From positions 576,078 to 640,077 of the forward strand of contig NZ_LWIG01000007.1 of NCBI RefSeq assembly GCF_002068095.1: DNA of 64,000 bases. Direction: 5' to 3'. Position 1 is the stretch's first letter. Every line of letters starts with the position of its first letter. The notes beneath the pieces are model-generated. The model saw only the letters and a list, made by a program, of their open reading frames with translations. It was not told the DNA's origin and did no database searches. Positions 41,229-50,903 of this stretch are shown here, in pieces. Origin of the DNA: Bradyrhizobium sacchari (GTDB taxonomy: Bacteria > Pseudomonadota > Alphaproteobacteria > Rhizobiales > Xanthobacteraceae). A program made the position numbers and the translations under genes.

Positions 41229-41347
41229 TCGGGCCGGCGCACAGCCGCAGGTGCCGTGAAATCGCCTCAACATCAGCCAAGTAATAAGGCGAATTGAGAA
41301 GACAGGCCCAGGAAGCGAGCCAATATCAGGCGCGCAAAGCCCGCATC

Positions 41348-42280
41348 ATGATGAAGAATTACCTCGCATTTTTCCTGTTTCTGACCGTGACCGCGGCTTC
41401 CGCCCATGGCCCGTTGCCGACACCGCAGACGCTGCCGTCCGATCTCGTCCTGGCAGGCCTCACCGATTCCGACACGACGGCCGGCGGCACCGCGCGGCTG
41501 TGCGAGCAGGTGACCTTCTCGCGCGCCCTGCGCTACGGCGAGGGCGAAGCCAATGTGCTCGATGTCGCCGCCAGCACGGCCAAGGCGGACACGCCGCGCC
41601 CGGTGCTGCTGTTCGTGGCCGGCGACACTTTCACCGGCGACCGCACCGCGCCCGACCTGTCCCGCGAAATCCAGGACCAGGCCATGTGCTTTGCCGCGCG
41701 CAACGACATGATCGGAGTCCGCGTCAACTATCGCCTGGCGCCATCGGCGACCTGGCCGACCGGGGCGACCGACGTGGCGGCGGCCTTGTCGTGGGTCCAC
41801 GGCAATATCGACCTGTTCAACGGCGATGCCCGCGAGATCGTCGCGGTCGGCTACGGCGCCGGCGCCTTCCACGTCGCCACCCTGCTGGCGCATCCGGAGT
41901 TGCAGACCGACCGGGCCGATGTCGCCGGCGTCGTGCTGGTGTCCGGGATCTACCGCGTCGGCAAGGACGCCAGCGACAGCGAGAAGGCCTATCTCGGCAC
42001 GGATCCCACTCAATACGACAAGCGATCGGTCTTTCCCGGCATCCTCAATGTCGACGTTCCCATCGTGCTGGCCTGGGCCGCCGACGATTCCGCCGGCCTC
42101 GTGGCGCAGGGCGAGACGCTGAAGAAGACGCTGTGCGGCGCCGGCCATTGCCCGCGCAGCGCATTGCTGCGCAGCCGCGACGGCATCGCCGCCGCGTTCG
42201 GCCTGGATGGTTCCGGCAACAGCCTCGCCGAACCGACGCTGCTGCTCGTGCACCAGCTCGAGGCGCGCGGGCTGCCGTAG
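41348..42280 (+). CDS. Secreted alpha/beta-hydrolase-fold protein without nucleophile serine
   Basis: From ATG 41348 (or 41351) the protein of 310 residues has a signal peptide (FLFLTVTAASAHG) and the alpha/beta hydrolase layout of carboxylesterase / kynurenine formamidase relatives: VNYRLAPSATWP after the oxyanion strand and a nucleophile-elbow position reading GYGAG (about 168-172). The usual serine of GxSxG is glycine here, and the oxyanion HGG is replaced by VAGDT. So it is likely a non-catalytic relative, or uses another residue. GAP with 120 bp to the gene before. Confidence 0.72.
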   Translation: MMKNYLAFFLFLTVTAASAHGPLPTPQTLPSDLVLAGLTDSDTTAGGTARLCEQVTFSRALRYGEGEANVLDVAASTAKADTPRPVLLFVAGDTFTGDRTAPDLSREIQDQAMCFAARNDMIGVRVNYRLAPSATWPTGATDVAAALSWVHGNIDLFNGDAREIVAVGYGAGAFHVATLLAHPELQTDRADVAGVVLVSGIYRVGKDASDSEKAYLGTDPTQYDKRSVFPGILNVDVPIVLAWAADDSAGLVAQGETLKKTLCGAGHCPRSALLRSRDGIAAAFGLDGSGNSLAEPTLLLVHQLEARGLP

Positions 42281-42662
42281 GGGCGCGCGCTCCTTGTCGC
42301 CGGCTCGCACACGCTATTTGCTGGGCTACCCCTCTCCCCCGCCCTCCCCCGCAAGGGGGGAGGGAGCGCGGCGGAGTGCCGGGTGCACCGTGGCTCATCA
42401 CAAGAGCCTGGCGAATCTTATCACCTGCCGCGCACACGGCATGTTCCCTCCCCCCTTGCGGGGGAGGGTTAGGGAGAGGGGTACCACACAGGGATTCTCT
42501 CGATCACAAATCGCCGCGTCCTCGTCGGCGCGTCAGCGGGCCTGCCGCTTTGATTGAAGCGCGCCAGCCCAGCCACACGTTTGCCAAACGCTTGACGTAG
42601 ATCAACCCGCCTTGGTGCGGATTGAGCCGACCTCGTTGGGGGCCAACGACAAGGTGTCGAGC
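42281..42662. other. Gene-free 382-bp stretch with CCCTCTCC repeat
   Basis: No plausible gene is seen. From 42329 to 42484 the region is a long inverted repeat: CCCCTCTCCCCCGCCCTCCC and GCAAGGGGGGAGGGAG on the left, CCTCCCCCCTTGCGGGGGAG and GGTTAGGGAGAGGGG on the right. It is the same family as at 58854-59008. The rest, up to the next gene, has no recognisable signal except a possible 5' untranslated region. Confidence 0.75.
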
Positions 42663-43889
42663 ATGCGCGTCACCGGTAGACTATTGTTCGCTCTGACCGT
42701 CGCCCTCGCATCGCTCGGCGCGATGTCGCAGCAACAGCACTCGGAGCAACAGCCGAGCGACAAGGAGATCCGCATCGGCAATGTCATGCCGTATTCGGGG
42801 CCGCTCTCGGAATTCGGCGCGATCGGCCAAGCGGAAGCCGCCTATTTCGACATGGTCAATGCGCGCGGCGGCATCAACGGGCGCAAGATCCGCTTCATCA
42901 CGCGCGACGACAATTCCGATCCGGCGACCGCGCTGGAGCTGACCCGCAACCTAGTCGAGAAGGACGACGTGCATGTGATGTTCGGCTCGTTTGGCACGCC
43001 CGGCAATCTCGCCACGCGCTGGTACCTGAACGACAAGAAGATCCCACAGCTGTTCGTCGCCTCCGGCGACGAGGAGCTGAGCCAGGCCAGGGCGTTTCCC
43101 TGGACCATGGGCTGGCAGCCGTCATTCCGGTCGGAAGGGCGCATCTACGCCAACTACATCCAGGCCTATTACCCCAGGAAGAAGATCGTCGTGCTCTGGC
43201 AGAACGACCAGTTCGGGCGCCAGCTCTACAAGGGCATCCAGGAAGGCCTTGGCGATCTGAACCGCCACGTCCTCGTCGACATCGCTTTCGACATCAACGA
43301 CGAGCATCTCGAAGGACACGTCTCGATCCTGAAGCGGGCGGGCGCCGACATCTTCGTCTTTCTCGGCGTGCCCTCGACCGCGTCCAAGGTGATCAAGCTC
43401 GCGGCGTCGCTGAAATGGCGGCCGGTCTTCATCGTGAACGATGCCTCGGCCACGATCGCCAATGCAATGGCGCCGGCGGGCCTGGAGAACTCGGCCGGCG
43501 TGATCTCGGCCGCCTTCCTGAAGGATCCGAGCGACCCCGCCTGGAAAGACGATGCCGCCATGAAGGAATGGTTCACCTTCATGGACAGGTACCATCAGGT
43601 CGAAAGCACCAACAACAGCGCGGCGGTCTACGGCTACGCCGCGGCCGAGGCGCTGACCCAGGTGCTGAAGCAATGCGGCGACGATGTCTCGCGCGAGAAC
43701 ATCATGCGCCAGGCGGCCTCGCTCAGGGACTATCAGCCTTCGGTCGCCTTGCCCAATATCAGGATGAACACGTCGCCCGACCGCTATCTGCCGATCAAGC
43801 AGATGCGGCTGGTGCAGTTCGACGGGCGGTCGTGGCAGCCGTTCGGGGACGTGATCGAGACAGCGTTCACGGAAGGCGCGGCAAGGTGA
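42663..43889 (+). CDS. LivK-like branched-chain-type ABC binding protein
   Basis: The 408-residue protein has a signal peptide (about 1-22, GRLLFALTVALASLG) and the type I binding fold of LivK relatives: IRIGNVMPYSGPLSEFGAIG, NARGGINGRKI, VLWQNDQFGRQL and AAVYGYAAAEAL. It should bind a small amino acid or aromatic acid in the periplasm. No livHMGF permease or ATPase genes are adjacent, so it is an orphan here. ATG 42663 fits the signal peptide; an upstream start at 42612 adds 17 unlikely residues. Confidence 0.9.
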   Translation: MRVTGRLLFALTVALASLGAMSQQQHSEQQPSDKEIRIGNVMPYSGPLSEFGAIGQAEAAYFDMVNARGGINGRKIRFITRDDNSDPATALELTRNLVEKDDVHVMFGSFGTPGNLATRWYLNDKKIPQLFVASGDEELSQARAFPWTMGWQPSFRSEGRIYANYIQAYYPRKKIVVLWQNDQFGRQLYKGIQEGLGDLNRHVLVDIAFDINDEHLEGHVSILKRAGADIFVFLGVPSTASKVIKLAASLKWRPVFIVNDASATIANAMAPAGLENSAGVISAAFLKDPSDPAWKDDAAMKEWFTFMDRYHQVESTNNSAAVYGYAAAEALTQVLKQCGDDVSRENIMRQAASLRDYQPSVALPNIRMNTSPDRYLPIKQMRLVQFDGRSWQPFGDVIETAFTEGAAR

Positions 43890-43999
43890 GGTGGCGAGGG
43901 TAGCGCACCTGCCTGTGCCGATTACTGACACCTTTTCTTGGCCACCCTCTCCAACAGGGGGAGATGGCGCAGCGTGCTCGCCGCACTATCTCGTAAATA

Positions 44000-44467
44000 T
44001 CAGAATGGCTCGGTCCCCAGCCCCGGCACATCGGCCGGCCGCGGCCCGGGCGCGGCCCAATGAAAGCGGCGGTCCTTCTCGGCGATCGCGATGTCGTTGA
44101 TCGAAGCCTCGCGGCGTTTCATCAGGCCGTGCTCGTCGAACTCCCACTGCTCGTTGCCGTAGGAGCGATACCACTGGCCGTTTCCATCGTGCCATTCGTA
44201 CTGGAAGCGCACGGCGATGCGGTTCTGGTCGAAGGCCCAGAGGTCCTTGATCAGGCGGTAGTCCTGCTCCTTCTCCCATTTGCGGGTGAGGAAGGCGACG
44301 ATGGCCTCGCGGCCCTGGAACACCTCGGAGCGATTACGCCAGCGGCTGTCCTCGGTATAGGCGAGCGAGACCCGCACCGGATCGCGGGAATTCCAGGCGT
44401 CCTCGGCCATGCGGGCCTTCTGCGCGGCGGTCTCTCGGGTAAAGGGCGGTAGCGGCGGGCGCGACAT
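44000..44467 (-). CDS. DUF1348 / NTF2-like protein
   Basis: The 155-residue protein has the NTF2-like cone fold pattern and the DUF1348 motifs [22 protein letters not shown] and [21 protein letters not shown]. It is a small cytoplasmic protein of unknown activity, sometimes annotated SnoaL-like. The 24 residues upstream to 44539 lack conservation and are left out. It converges with the LivK-like gene 110 bp away. Confidence 0.88.
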   Translation of the reverse strand: MSRPPLPPFTRETAAQKARMAEDAWNSRDPVRVSLAYTEDSRWRNRSEVFQGREAIVAFLTRKWEKEQDYRLIKDLWAFDQNRIAVRFQYEWHDGNGQWYRSYGNEQWEFDEHGLMKRREASINDIAIAEKDRRFHWAAPGPRPADVPGLGTEPF

Positions 44468-44561
44468 GATGGCCTCATCGGTTGCTCGGGGCCGCAAATC
44501 TATCGCTGCAATTGGCGGAGTCGATAGGCCATCAGCCATCAGCCGATCACTTATCGGGCGA

Positions 44562-45011
44562 TCAGGAAATCAAATCGGCCTTCATCAAGGTGCGGATCGA
44601 TTTCGGGATCGGCTGGGCGCGGCCGCCGCTGATGAAGGCGACCCGCACCTCGGCCTTGACCAGCACATCATCAGCCCGGCGCACCTCCTGCGCCAGCATG
44701 ATCGAGGCGCCCTTCACGGCGATCGGCCAGGTCACGACGTCGAGCACGTCATCCATCCGTGCGGGCTTGAGGAAATCGAGATGCATCGAGCGCACGACGA
44801 AGGCAAAGCCTGCGCCTTCGGTCTCGACCTGCTCGAACAGCGCCTGCTGCTCGGCCCCCATCAGCCTGAGATGATTGGTCCGGCCGCGTTCCATGTAGCG
44901 CAGATAATTGGCGTGATAGACGATGCCGGAAAAATCCGTGTCCTCGTAGTAGACCCGGACCTGCATGTGGTGGCGGCCGTCGCGGATCTCGCCGTCGAGA
45001 TGGGCAGTCAC
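44562..45011 (-). CDS. ybgC: YbgC-family acyl-CoA thioesterase
   Basis: The hotdog-fold protein has the YbgC signature [20 protein letters not shown] with the catalytic Asp and His. Homologues start near [12 protein letters not shown], so GTG 45011 is favoured (149 residues), but ATG 45077 or GTG 45089 would give up to 175 residues. Members hydrolyse acyl-CoA or acyl-ACP and are normally the first gene of the tol-pal cluster. Here no tolQRAB-pal follows; the next gene is a DUF1348 protein. It lies 67 bp after the phosphoesterase gene. Confidence 0.9.
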   Translation of the reverse strand: MTAHLDGEIRDGRHHMQVRVYYEDTDFSGIVYHANYLRYMERGRTNHLRLMGAEQQALFEQVETEGAGFAFVVRSMHLDFLKPARMDDVLDVVTWPIAVKGASIMLAQEVRRADDVLVKAEVRVAFISGGRAQPIPKSIRTLMKADLIS

Positions 45012-45078
45012 GTCGCGAGCCTCTTCGCTAGTCGCTGTCGGTCCGTTTTGCGCAAAAACCGCGGCCCGCGCAAGCATG

Positions 45079-45996
45079 TCAGGACACAACCGGTCCGCCC
45101 CGCCCCAGCGTCACCTCGACGATCTCGGGCGGCACGCCGAAGCGGACAGGCATGAGGCTGCAACCGAGGCCGCCGGAGATGATGACGTCGCATTTCAGCC
45201 TGACGTGACCATAGGCAAGCCGCAGGCCATGCTGCTTCGGAACGGCCGGCGACCAGCCGAGCAGGCGGACCTGGCCGCCATGGGTGTGGCCGGACAATTG
45301 CAGCGCGACGCGCCCTGGCACGCGCGGCGCGATGTAAGGCTCATGGGCGAGCAGGATCACGGGCGCATCGTCCGTGACCTTGGCGAGCGTCGCGGTGAGA
45401 TCGTCGGCACCGACGCGCCCCGTGCTGCGGAAGCGCCGCGCCGGCAGGAAGGCGAGCTGATCGCCGAGCCCGGCGAGCCAGAACGGGCGGCCGTCCTTGC
45501 TGAGGCGCACGGCGTCATTCTCGTAGACCGGAATGCCGGCCGCCTCCAACGCGCGATGGGCGACCGTCGGCCCATGCCCCGCCTGCTGCACGATCCTGTC
45601 GACCCAATAATCGTGATTGCCCATGACGGCATGGACGCCGAGCGGCGCCTTCAGACCCGCCAGCACCCCCGCCCATTCGCTCGACGGAATGATGCGCGTG
45701 ACCTGGTGAACACCGGCGACATAATCGCCGAGCAGCACGATGAGGTCGGCGTTGAGCGCATTGGTGCGATCGACGATGCCTTCGATCCGCTCCAGCGACA
45801 TCCAGGGATCGCAGGCATGGATGTCGGCGATGACGGCGATCTTGAGCGGAAAATCCGCCGGCCATTGCCGCGGCATCGGATGATAGCGGGTGACGCGGAG
45901 CCGCAGGGGCTCGATCCCGACGCCGTAGGCAGCGGTCGAAACACCGAGGGCGGACAGGCCGCCGATGGAACGGATGAGATGCCGGCGCGTGATCAT
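45079..45996 (-). CDS. Metallophosphoesterase with twin-arginine signal
   Basis: The 305-residue protein opens with MITRRHLIRSIGGLSALG, a Tat-type or membrane-anchor signal. It has the calcineurin-like motifs IADIHA (Asp-x-His), LLGDYV (Gly-Asp), MGNHDYW (Gly-Asn-His-Asp), AHEPY and SGHTHGGQ. It should hydrolyse phosphodiesters or phospholipid-type substrates on the outer face of the inner membrane, like YaeI. GGAG lies upstream of ATG 45996. The longer frame to 46098 is rejected. Confidence 0.9.
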   Translation of the reverse strand: MITRRHLIRSIGGLSALGVSTAAYGVGIEPLRLRVTRYHPMPRQWPADFPLKIAVIADIHACDPWMSLERIEGIVDRTNALNADLIVLLGDYVAGVHQVTRIIPSSEWAGVLAGLKAPLGVHAVMGNHDYWVDRIVQQAGHGPTVAHRALEAAGIPVYENDAVRLSKDGRPFWLAGLGDQLAFLPARRFRSTGRVGADDLTATLAKVTDDAPVILLAHEPYIAPRVPGRVALQLSGHTHGGQVRLLGWSPAVPKQHGLRLAYGHVRLKCDVIISGGLGCSLMPVRFGVPPEIVEVTLGRGGPVVS

Positions 45997-46101
45997 GGAC
46001 GCTCGATGGTGATGCTCCTTCGTGATGCGACCCGATTGGAGCGGAATTGGGGTGCGCTCGTGCAGGCCGTCTGCATCTGCGTGCAGAAGTCTGCACAAAC
46101 C

Positions 46102-46971
46102 TTACCAGCGGCTTTCACCGATTAGCGCATCCAGCCGCGTCTTCAGTTCGTCGGACGCCCGGTAATACCATACACCGCCGAGCAGATCACGAAAACGTTC
46201 GTTGCTCCGCGCCTCGTGCTCGATGCGGTCGATCGTGCCGGCGCTGATCACGTCCTCGAGAGGCCCGGCGGCCAGCAGCGCCAACAGCACCGGATTGGAC
46301 TCGATCTTCAGGATCCCCAGGATCAGGTCGATCATTCGATCGGGATCGTCCTCGCGCAGGTCGCGCTCGAAATCCATGATCGTGAACAGATTGTCGTCCT
46401 GGTCGCGCTCTGACCTGGAATATTGCTCGACCCAGGCGCGCGCGAGTTCGGAAACCGACATGCTGGCGCAATCGAGCGGTTCGCGGGGCGTGCGATGCGC
46501 CAGATGGTCGGCCTGCCAGGCCTCGCTGTCGGCGATGCGCGCGATGCGAGGCATCAGCGGGCCGTCGGGACCGGCATGCACGCCGCCAAGCAGCCAGCGC
46601 AGGCGGTCATTGTGCGCGGCTTCGCGCTCGATCCGTGCGATCACGTCCGGGCCGTGCGCATAGAGCAGCGCCAGCAGGAACTTGTCGTTGAGTTGCATCA
46701 CCGTCGGCTTGTCGGCCTCCGTCTTCAGTACCTCCAGCACGAGATCGAGCGCAGCCTGTGGCAGGCGATGCGGCAGATGGTCGAAATAGAGCTTGATGGC
46801 CCAGATGCTGCCGATCTGGTCGCGCCGGCTGACGCGCTGAAGCGCGCACCACATCGACGCCAGCTCACTGATCGGCAGGGAATCGAGGAATGCTTCGGTC
46901 TCGTCGGGCGTGCGCAGCTCAGGTGCCGCCGCGACGGTCTCGAGCAATCCGCTATTGTCCGCTGGCGCCAT
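46102..46971 (-). CDS. Duplicated-domain hypothetical protein (DUF6869-like)
   Basis: The 289-residue protein consists of two similar halves: LPISELASMWCALQRV ... RIEREAAHNDRLRWLLGGV (about 30-130) and MSVSELARAWVEQYSR ... RIEHEARSNERFRDLLGGV (about 168-272). Each half is mostly helical and ends in LLGGV. I associate the unit with DUF6869, with moderate certainty. It is cytoplasmic and highly acidic. It lies between ruvB and the phosphoesterase on the same strand. Function unknown. Confidence 0.8.
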   Translation of the reverse strand: MAPADNSGLLETVAAAPELRTPDETEAFLDSLPISELASMWCALQRVSRRDQIGSIWAIKLYFDHLPHRLPQAALDLVLEVLKTEADKPTVMQLNDKFLLALLYAHGPDVIARIEREAAHNDRLRWLLGGVHAGPDGPLMPRIARIADSEAWQADHLAHRTPREPLDCASMSVSELARAWVEQYSRSERDQDDNLFTIMDFERDLREDDPDRMIDLILGILKIESNPVLLALLAAGPLEDVISAGTIDRIEHEARSNERFRDLLGGVWYYRASDELKTRLDALIGESRW

Positions 46972-47064
46972 TCCTTCCCACTCCGATCCATCAGCGGCGA
47001 TCCCGTTCGCCGCGCGTTCGGATTAGTGATCGGATGGAACTGGCGGGTTCACCGGCTGCGGCGA

Positions 47065-48114
47065 TCAGTCGTCGCTCTCGTCGGTCCCGAACAGGCCGAA
47101 CTGCGCCGCATCGCGATTGGGCTCGGCGAGGCCGAGATGGCGGAAGGCGTGCGAGGTGAGCAGGCGGCCGCGCGGGGTGCGCTGGAGATAGCCGCACTGG
47201 ATCAGATAGGGCTCGATGATGTCCTCGATCGCATCGCGCGGCTCGGACAGCGCGGCGGCCATGGTCTCGACGCCGACAGGCCCGCCCCCATAATTGAGCG
47301 CGATGGTCGACAGATAGCGGCGGTCCATGGCGTCCAGGCCCGCGGCGTCGACCTCGAGCGCGCTCAATGCATGATCGGCGATCTTGCGATCGATCGTGTC
47401 GGCGTTCGCCGCCGAGGCAAAATCGCGGACACGGCGGAGCAGGCGCCCGGCGATGCGCGGCGTGCCGCGGGCGCGGCGCGCGATCTCGTTGGCGCCATCA
47501 GCGCTCATGCCGACATTGAGCACGCGCGCGCCACGGCTGACGATGCTCTCGAGCTCCTCGATCGTGTAGAAATTCAGCCGGACCGGAATGCCGAAGCGAT
47601 CGCGCAAGGGATTGGTGAGGAGCCCTGCGCGCGTGGTGGCGCCGACGAGGGTGAATTTCGACAGCTCGATCTTCACCGAGCGCGCCGCCGGGCCCTCGCC
47701 GATGATGAGGTCGAGCTGGAAATCCTCCATCGCGGGATAGAGCACCTCTTCGACCGCCGGGCTGAGGCGATGGATCTCGTCGATGAAGAGCACGTCGCGC
47801 TCTTCGAGATTGGTGAGCAGCGCCGCGAGATCGCCGGCCTTGGCGATCACCGGGCCCGAGGTGGCGCGAAAGCCGACGCCGAGCTCTTTCGCCACGATCT
47901 GCGCCAGAGTGGTCTTGCCGAGGCCGGGGGGACCGACGAACAGCACGTGATCCAGCGCCTCGCCGCGCTTGCGCGCCGCCTCGATGAAAATGGAGAGGTT
48001 CTTGCGCGCCTGCTGCTGACCGACGAAATCGGACAGCGATTGCGGACGCAGCGCGGTGTCTCCGACATCGTCGCTGCGGCGTTCGGGCGAAACCATGCGG
48101 GAGGGAGTAGTCAT
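47065..48114 (-). CDS. ruvB: Holliday junction branch migration ATPase RuvB
   Basis: The 349-residue AAA+ ATPase has Walker [11 protein letters not shown], Walker [10 protein letters not shown], sensor motifs GATTRAGLL and the arginine finger / winged helix region at the C-terminus ([18 protein letters not shown]). It drives branch migration of Holliday junctions with RuvA, and RuvC cuts the product. It is separated from ruvA by an unusual membrane-protein gene. Length and motifs are fully normal. Confidence 0.97.
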   Translation of the reverse strand: MTTPSRMVSPERRSDDVGDTALRPQSLSDFVGQQQARKNLSIFIEAARKRGEALDHVLFVGPPGLGKTTLAQIVAKELGVGFRATSGPVIAKAGDLAALLTNLEERDVLFIDEIHRLSPAVEEVLYPAMEDFQLDLIIGEGPAARSVKIELSKFTLVGATTRAGLLTNPLRDRFGIPVRLNFYTIEELESIVSRGARVLNVGMSADGANEIARRARGTPRIAGRLLRRVRDFASAANADTIDRKIADHALSALEVDAAGLDAMDRRYLSTIALNYGGGPVGVETMAAALSEPRDAIEDIIEPYLIQCGYLQRTPRGRLLTSHAFRHLGLAEPNRDAAQFGLFGTDESDD

Positions 48115-48120
48115 TTGCCC

Positions 48121-48576
48121 TTACTGCTCTCCTGCTCTCGCGGCGGGCGCAAAAGCGAACTTGGTTGCCACAAATCTCGCGCAAAGCAATTCGGCGGGGG
48201 TCACGACGAGCATCCAATACAGCAGCGTGCGAAAGTCTTCTCTCTGCAACGTCTTGTCGCGGTCAGATATATTTCGATAAGTGACGATTGACCCGCAGAG
48301 TGGAATGACAACCAAAAGCACAAACCAAACTGGAATGCGCTTGAAGAACGAAAAATATAGGCTGGCGAGAACCGAGACAAAGGCTTGGGCTGGCAGGATG
48401 TACGCGCAGGATAGAACAAACGAACCGAACAGGCCTATTGGTAGAAAACCCTCAAGCGATTCAGGAGGATTTTGAGCGAATAGGAAGATGCGTTCGGTCG
48501 CCCAGAATAGCAACCACGAAAGAAATGTACCTCCCACCAGGAAGGTTGCGAAGACGTACGGAGTTCGCATGCTCAC
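48121..48576 (-). CDS. AT-rich membrane protein inserted between ruvA and ruvB
   Basis: The 151-residue protein has about four membrane helices. Its start (GTG 48576 or ATG 48570) overlaps the ruvA stop in a GTGA arrangement, and it ends 6 bp before the ruvB start, so it is cleanly inside the operon. Base composition differs: 52 G/C in the 120 bases 48241-48360 (43%), far below the neighbouring genes. No family is recognised. Codon use and composition suggest recent acquisition that kept operon coupling. Confidence 0.72.
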   Translation of the reverse strand: MSMRTPYVFATFLVGGTFLSWLLFWATERIFLFAQNPPESLEGFLPIGLFGSFVLSCAYILPAQAFVSVLASLYFSFFKRIPVWFVLLVVIPLCGSIVTYRNISDRDKTLQREDFRTLLYWMLVVTPAELLCARFVATKFAFAPAARAGEQ

Positions 48577-49190
48577 TTCGCCAGTTCCTTCAGGCCGAGG
48601 CGGATGAGCTGCGCCGTCCCGGCGTTCTCACCCGCACTGCGCGAGGCCGATGCGATCGCTGCAGCCGCCTGCGGCTGGCCGTAGCCGAGATTGACCAGCG
48701 CGGAGATCGCATCGGCCACCGGGCGCGGCGCGCGCTGGTCGTCGACGGCGCCGGCGAGATGCACGACGGCGGGATCGACGCTCGCGAAGGCCGGCGCCTT
48801 GTCCTTCAATTCGGTGACGATACGCTCGGCGACCTTGGGGCCGACCCCGGGGGTGCGCGCCACCGCCGCCTTGTCGCGCAGCGCGATGGCGTTGGCGAGA
48901 TCGGACGGCTGTAGGGTGCCGAGCACCGCGAGCGCGACCTTGGCGCCGACGCCCTGCACGGTCTGGAGCAGGCGAAACCATTCGCGCTCCTGGTCGGTGC
49001 GGAAGCCGAACAGCTTTATTTGATCCTCGCGGACATAGGTCTCGATCGACAGCACGGCGGCTTCGCCCGGCGCGGGCAGATGCTGCAGCGTGCGCGACGA
49101 GCAGTGCACCTGGTAGCCGACGCCGCCGACGTCGAGGATGACGAAATCCTCACCGTAGGAATCGATCAGGCCCTTGAGCTTGCCGATCAT
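48573..49190 (-). CDS. ruvA: Holliday junction DNA-binding protein RuvA
   Basis: The 205-residue protein has the OB fold ([19 protein letters not shown]), two helix-hairpin-helix units ([14 protein letters not shown] and [17 protein letters not shown]) and the C-terminal RuvB-binding domain. Its start overlaps the ruvC stop by 4 bp. It is the DNA-binding part of the RuvAB branch-migration machine. Confidence 0.97.
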   Translation of the reverse strand: MIGKLKGLIDSYGEDFVILDVGGVGYQVHCSSRTLQHLPAPGEAAVLSIETYVREDQIKLFGFRTDQEREWFRLLQTVQGVGAKVALAVLGTLQPSDLANAIALRDKAAVARTPGVGPKVAERIVTELKDKAPAFASVDPAVVHLAGAVDDQRAPRPVADAISALVNLGYGQPQAAAAIASASRSAGENAGTAQLIRLGLKELAK

Positions 49191-49714
49191 ATCCCGACCA
49201 CCTTCAGCCTGAGCGCTGCGCTCTGGCGGTGATGGGCGTGGGTGATGGCGATGGCGAGCGCGTCGGCCGCATCCGCGGACGGCGGCTCGGCTTTCGGCAG
49301 CAATATCTTCAGCATCATCGCGATCTGTTGCTTGTCGGCGTGGCCGGCGCCGACCACCGTCTTCTTGACCTGGTTCGGCGCGTATTCGGCGACACTGATG
49401 CCGAACATTGCGGGCGCCAGCATGGCGACGCCGCGGGCCTGGCCGAGCTTCAGCGTCGCAACGCCGTCCTTGTTCACAAAGGTCTGCTCGACCGCGGCTT
49501 CCATCGGCTGGTGGCTGGACAGGACGGAGGCGAGGCCTTCATGGATCGAGAGCAGCCGGCTCGACAGCGGCAGATCGTCCGGCGGTTCCACCGAGCCGCA
49601 GGCGATGTAGATCAGGCGATTGCCCTCGGCCTCGATCACGCCCCAGCCGGTGCGGCGCAGGCCGGGGTCGATGCCGATGATACGAACGGGGCCACGAATC
49701 GGAAGCGCAGTCAT
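49187..49714 (-). CDS. ruvC: Holliday junction resolvase RuvC
   Basis: The 175-residue nuclease has the first catalytic Asp in [14 protein letters not shown], a Glu in MEAAVEQTF and late acidic residues in [12 protein letters not shown]. Starting at ATG 49714 gives the typical RuvC length; the frame to 49852 runs through repeat DNA. It cleaves Holliday junctions after RuvAB migration and overlaps ruvA by 4 bp. Confidence 0.96.
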   Translation of the reverse strand: MTALPIRGPVRIIGIDPGLRRTGWGVIEAEGNRLIYIACGSVEPPDDLPLSSRLLSIHEGLASVLSSHQPMEAAVEQTFVNKDGVATLKLGQARGVAMLAPAMFGISVAEYAPNQVKKTVVGAGHADKQQIAMMLKILLPKAEPPSADAADALAIAITHAHHRQSAALRLKVVGI

Positions 49715-49813
49715 GGGCCAGTGATAGCCGCTGGCCGCGGCGGGGGAAACAGAAACAGAACGGAAGTAACAGGGGAAAGGGTGAGACGGGAGCTGCCCGC
49801 CGCGTACTCCGAT

Positions 49814-49913
49814 GTCATACCCCGCGCAGGCGGGGTATCCAGTACGCCGCAACCTCGCCTTGTCCCTCCGGCGTCTCTGGAATACTGGATCGCCCGCCTT
49901 CGCGGGCGATGAC
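49814..49913. repeat. Intergenic repeat GTCATACCCCGC...CGCGGGCGATGAC
   Basis: Nested palindromes: CCCCGC-GCAG-GCGGGG on the left and CGCCCGC-CTTC-GCGGGCG on the right, with ATCCAGTA / AATACTGGAT bridging. It fills the gap between the YebC-type gene and ruvC. Confidence 0.85.
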
Positions 49914-49938
49914 AGCGAGTATGTGGGGCGAGCGTGCC

Positions 49939-50685
49939 CTACCCGCCCATCTTCGCAACAAGCGCGTCCGACACCTCGAAATTGGCGTAGACGTTCTGGA
50001 CGTCGTCGTGCTCGTTGAGCAGGTCCATCAGCTTGAGCAGCTTCTCGCCGGTCTCGTCATCCACCGCGACCGTGTTCTGCGGCTTCCAGATCAGCGCGGC
50101 CTTGCGCGGCTCGCCGAACTTGGCTTCCAGCGCCTTGGCGACATCGCGATAGCCTTCGGTCGAGGCGTAGATCTCGTGGCCGCCTTCGCCGGAGATCACG
50201 TCGTCGGCACCGGCCTCGATCGCGGCATCCAGCACCGCGTCGTCGGAAGCGACGCTGCGGTCATATTCGATGATGCCGGTACGGTCGAACATGAACGAGA
50301 CCGAGCCGGTTTCGCCGAGATTGCCGCCGGATTTGGTGAAGAAGGAGCGGATGTCGGAGGCGGCGCGGTTGCGGTTGTCGGTCAGCGCCTCGACAATGAC
50401 GGCGACGCCGCCGGGGCCATAGCCCTCGTAGCGGATCTCGTCATAGTTCTCGCCGTCGCTGCCGAGCGCCTTCTTGATGGCGCGCTCGATATTGTCCTTC
50501 GGCATGTTCTCCTGACGCGCGGCGATCACGGCAGCGCGCAAGCGCGGATTCATGGCGGGGTCGGGCGTCCCCAGCTTGGCGGCGACGGTGATTTCCCGCG
50601 CCAGCTTGCCGAACAGTTTCGACTTCTGCGCATCCTGCCGCCCCTTGCGGTGCATGATGTTCTTGAATTGGGAATGTCCGGCCAT
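49939..50685 (-). CDS. YebC/PmpR (TACO1)-family protein
   Basis: The 248-residue protein begins [20 protein letters not shown] and continues through the three domains of the YebC/TACO1 family. Recent family knowledge places these as ribosome-associated translation factors for proline-rich stretches, and older annotation as transcriptional regulators. It precedes the ruv genes as in many bacteria, but a 224-bp repeat-containing gap separates it from ruvC, so it may have its own transcript. Confidence 0.95.
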   Translation of the reverse strand: MAGHSQFKNIMHRKGRQDAQKSKLFGKLAREITVAAKLGTPDPAMNPRLRAAVIAARQENMPKDNIERAIKKALGSDGENYDEIRYEGYGPGGVAVIVEALTDNRNRAASDIRSFFTKSGGNLGETGSVSFMFDRTGIIEYDRSVASDDAVLDAAIEAGADDVISGEGGHEIYASTEGYRDVAKALEAKFGEPRKAALIWKPQNTVAVDDETGEKLLKLMDLLNEHDDVQNVYANFEVSDALVAKMGG

Positions 50686-50903
50686 GCGTGGTCTCTTGAG
50701 GAATAGTCAGCCAAAGGTGAGCGTGGGAAGCGCGGCCTTATAGGCCGCCAACCCACCGGAATCAAAGGGCCCTGAGACTTCAAGGTAGCACTGTAAAGAT
50801 AGCGACCGTAATGGCCCGTGCCCAGATATCGGGCATTGTTAACCCTGATTTCATTCCGAGCTGCGAAAATAGTGTCCGCCCGCCCCCCGACAAGAGAGAG
50901 CTG

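Noticed and set aside
46423-48291. 622-codon plus-strand frame across ruvB and the duplicated-domain gene
   Set aside because: It is antisense to ruvB, whose Walker and sensor motifs are complete; its own translation shows no domain.
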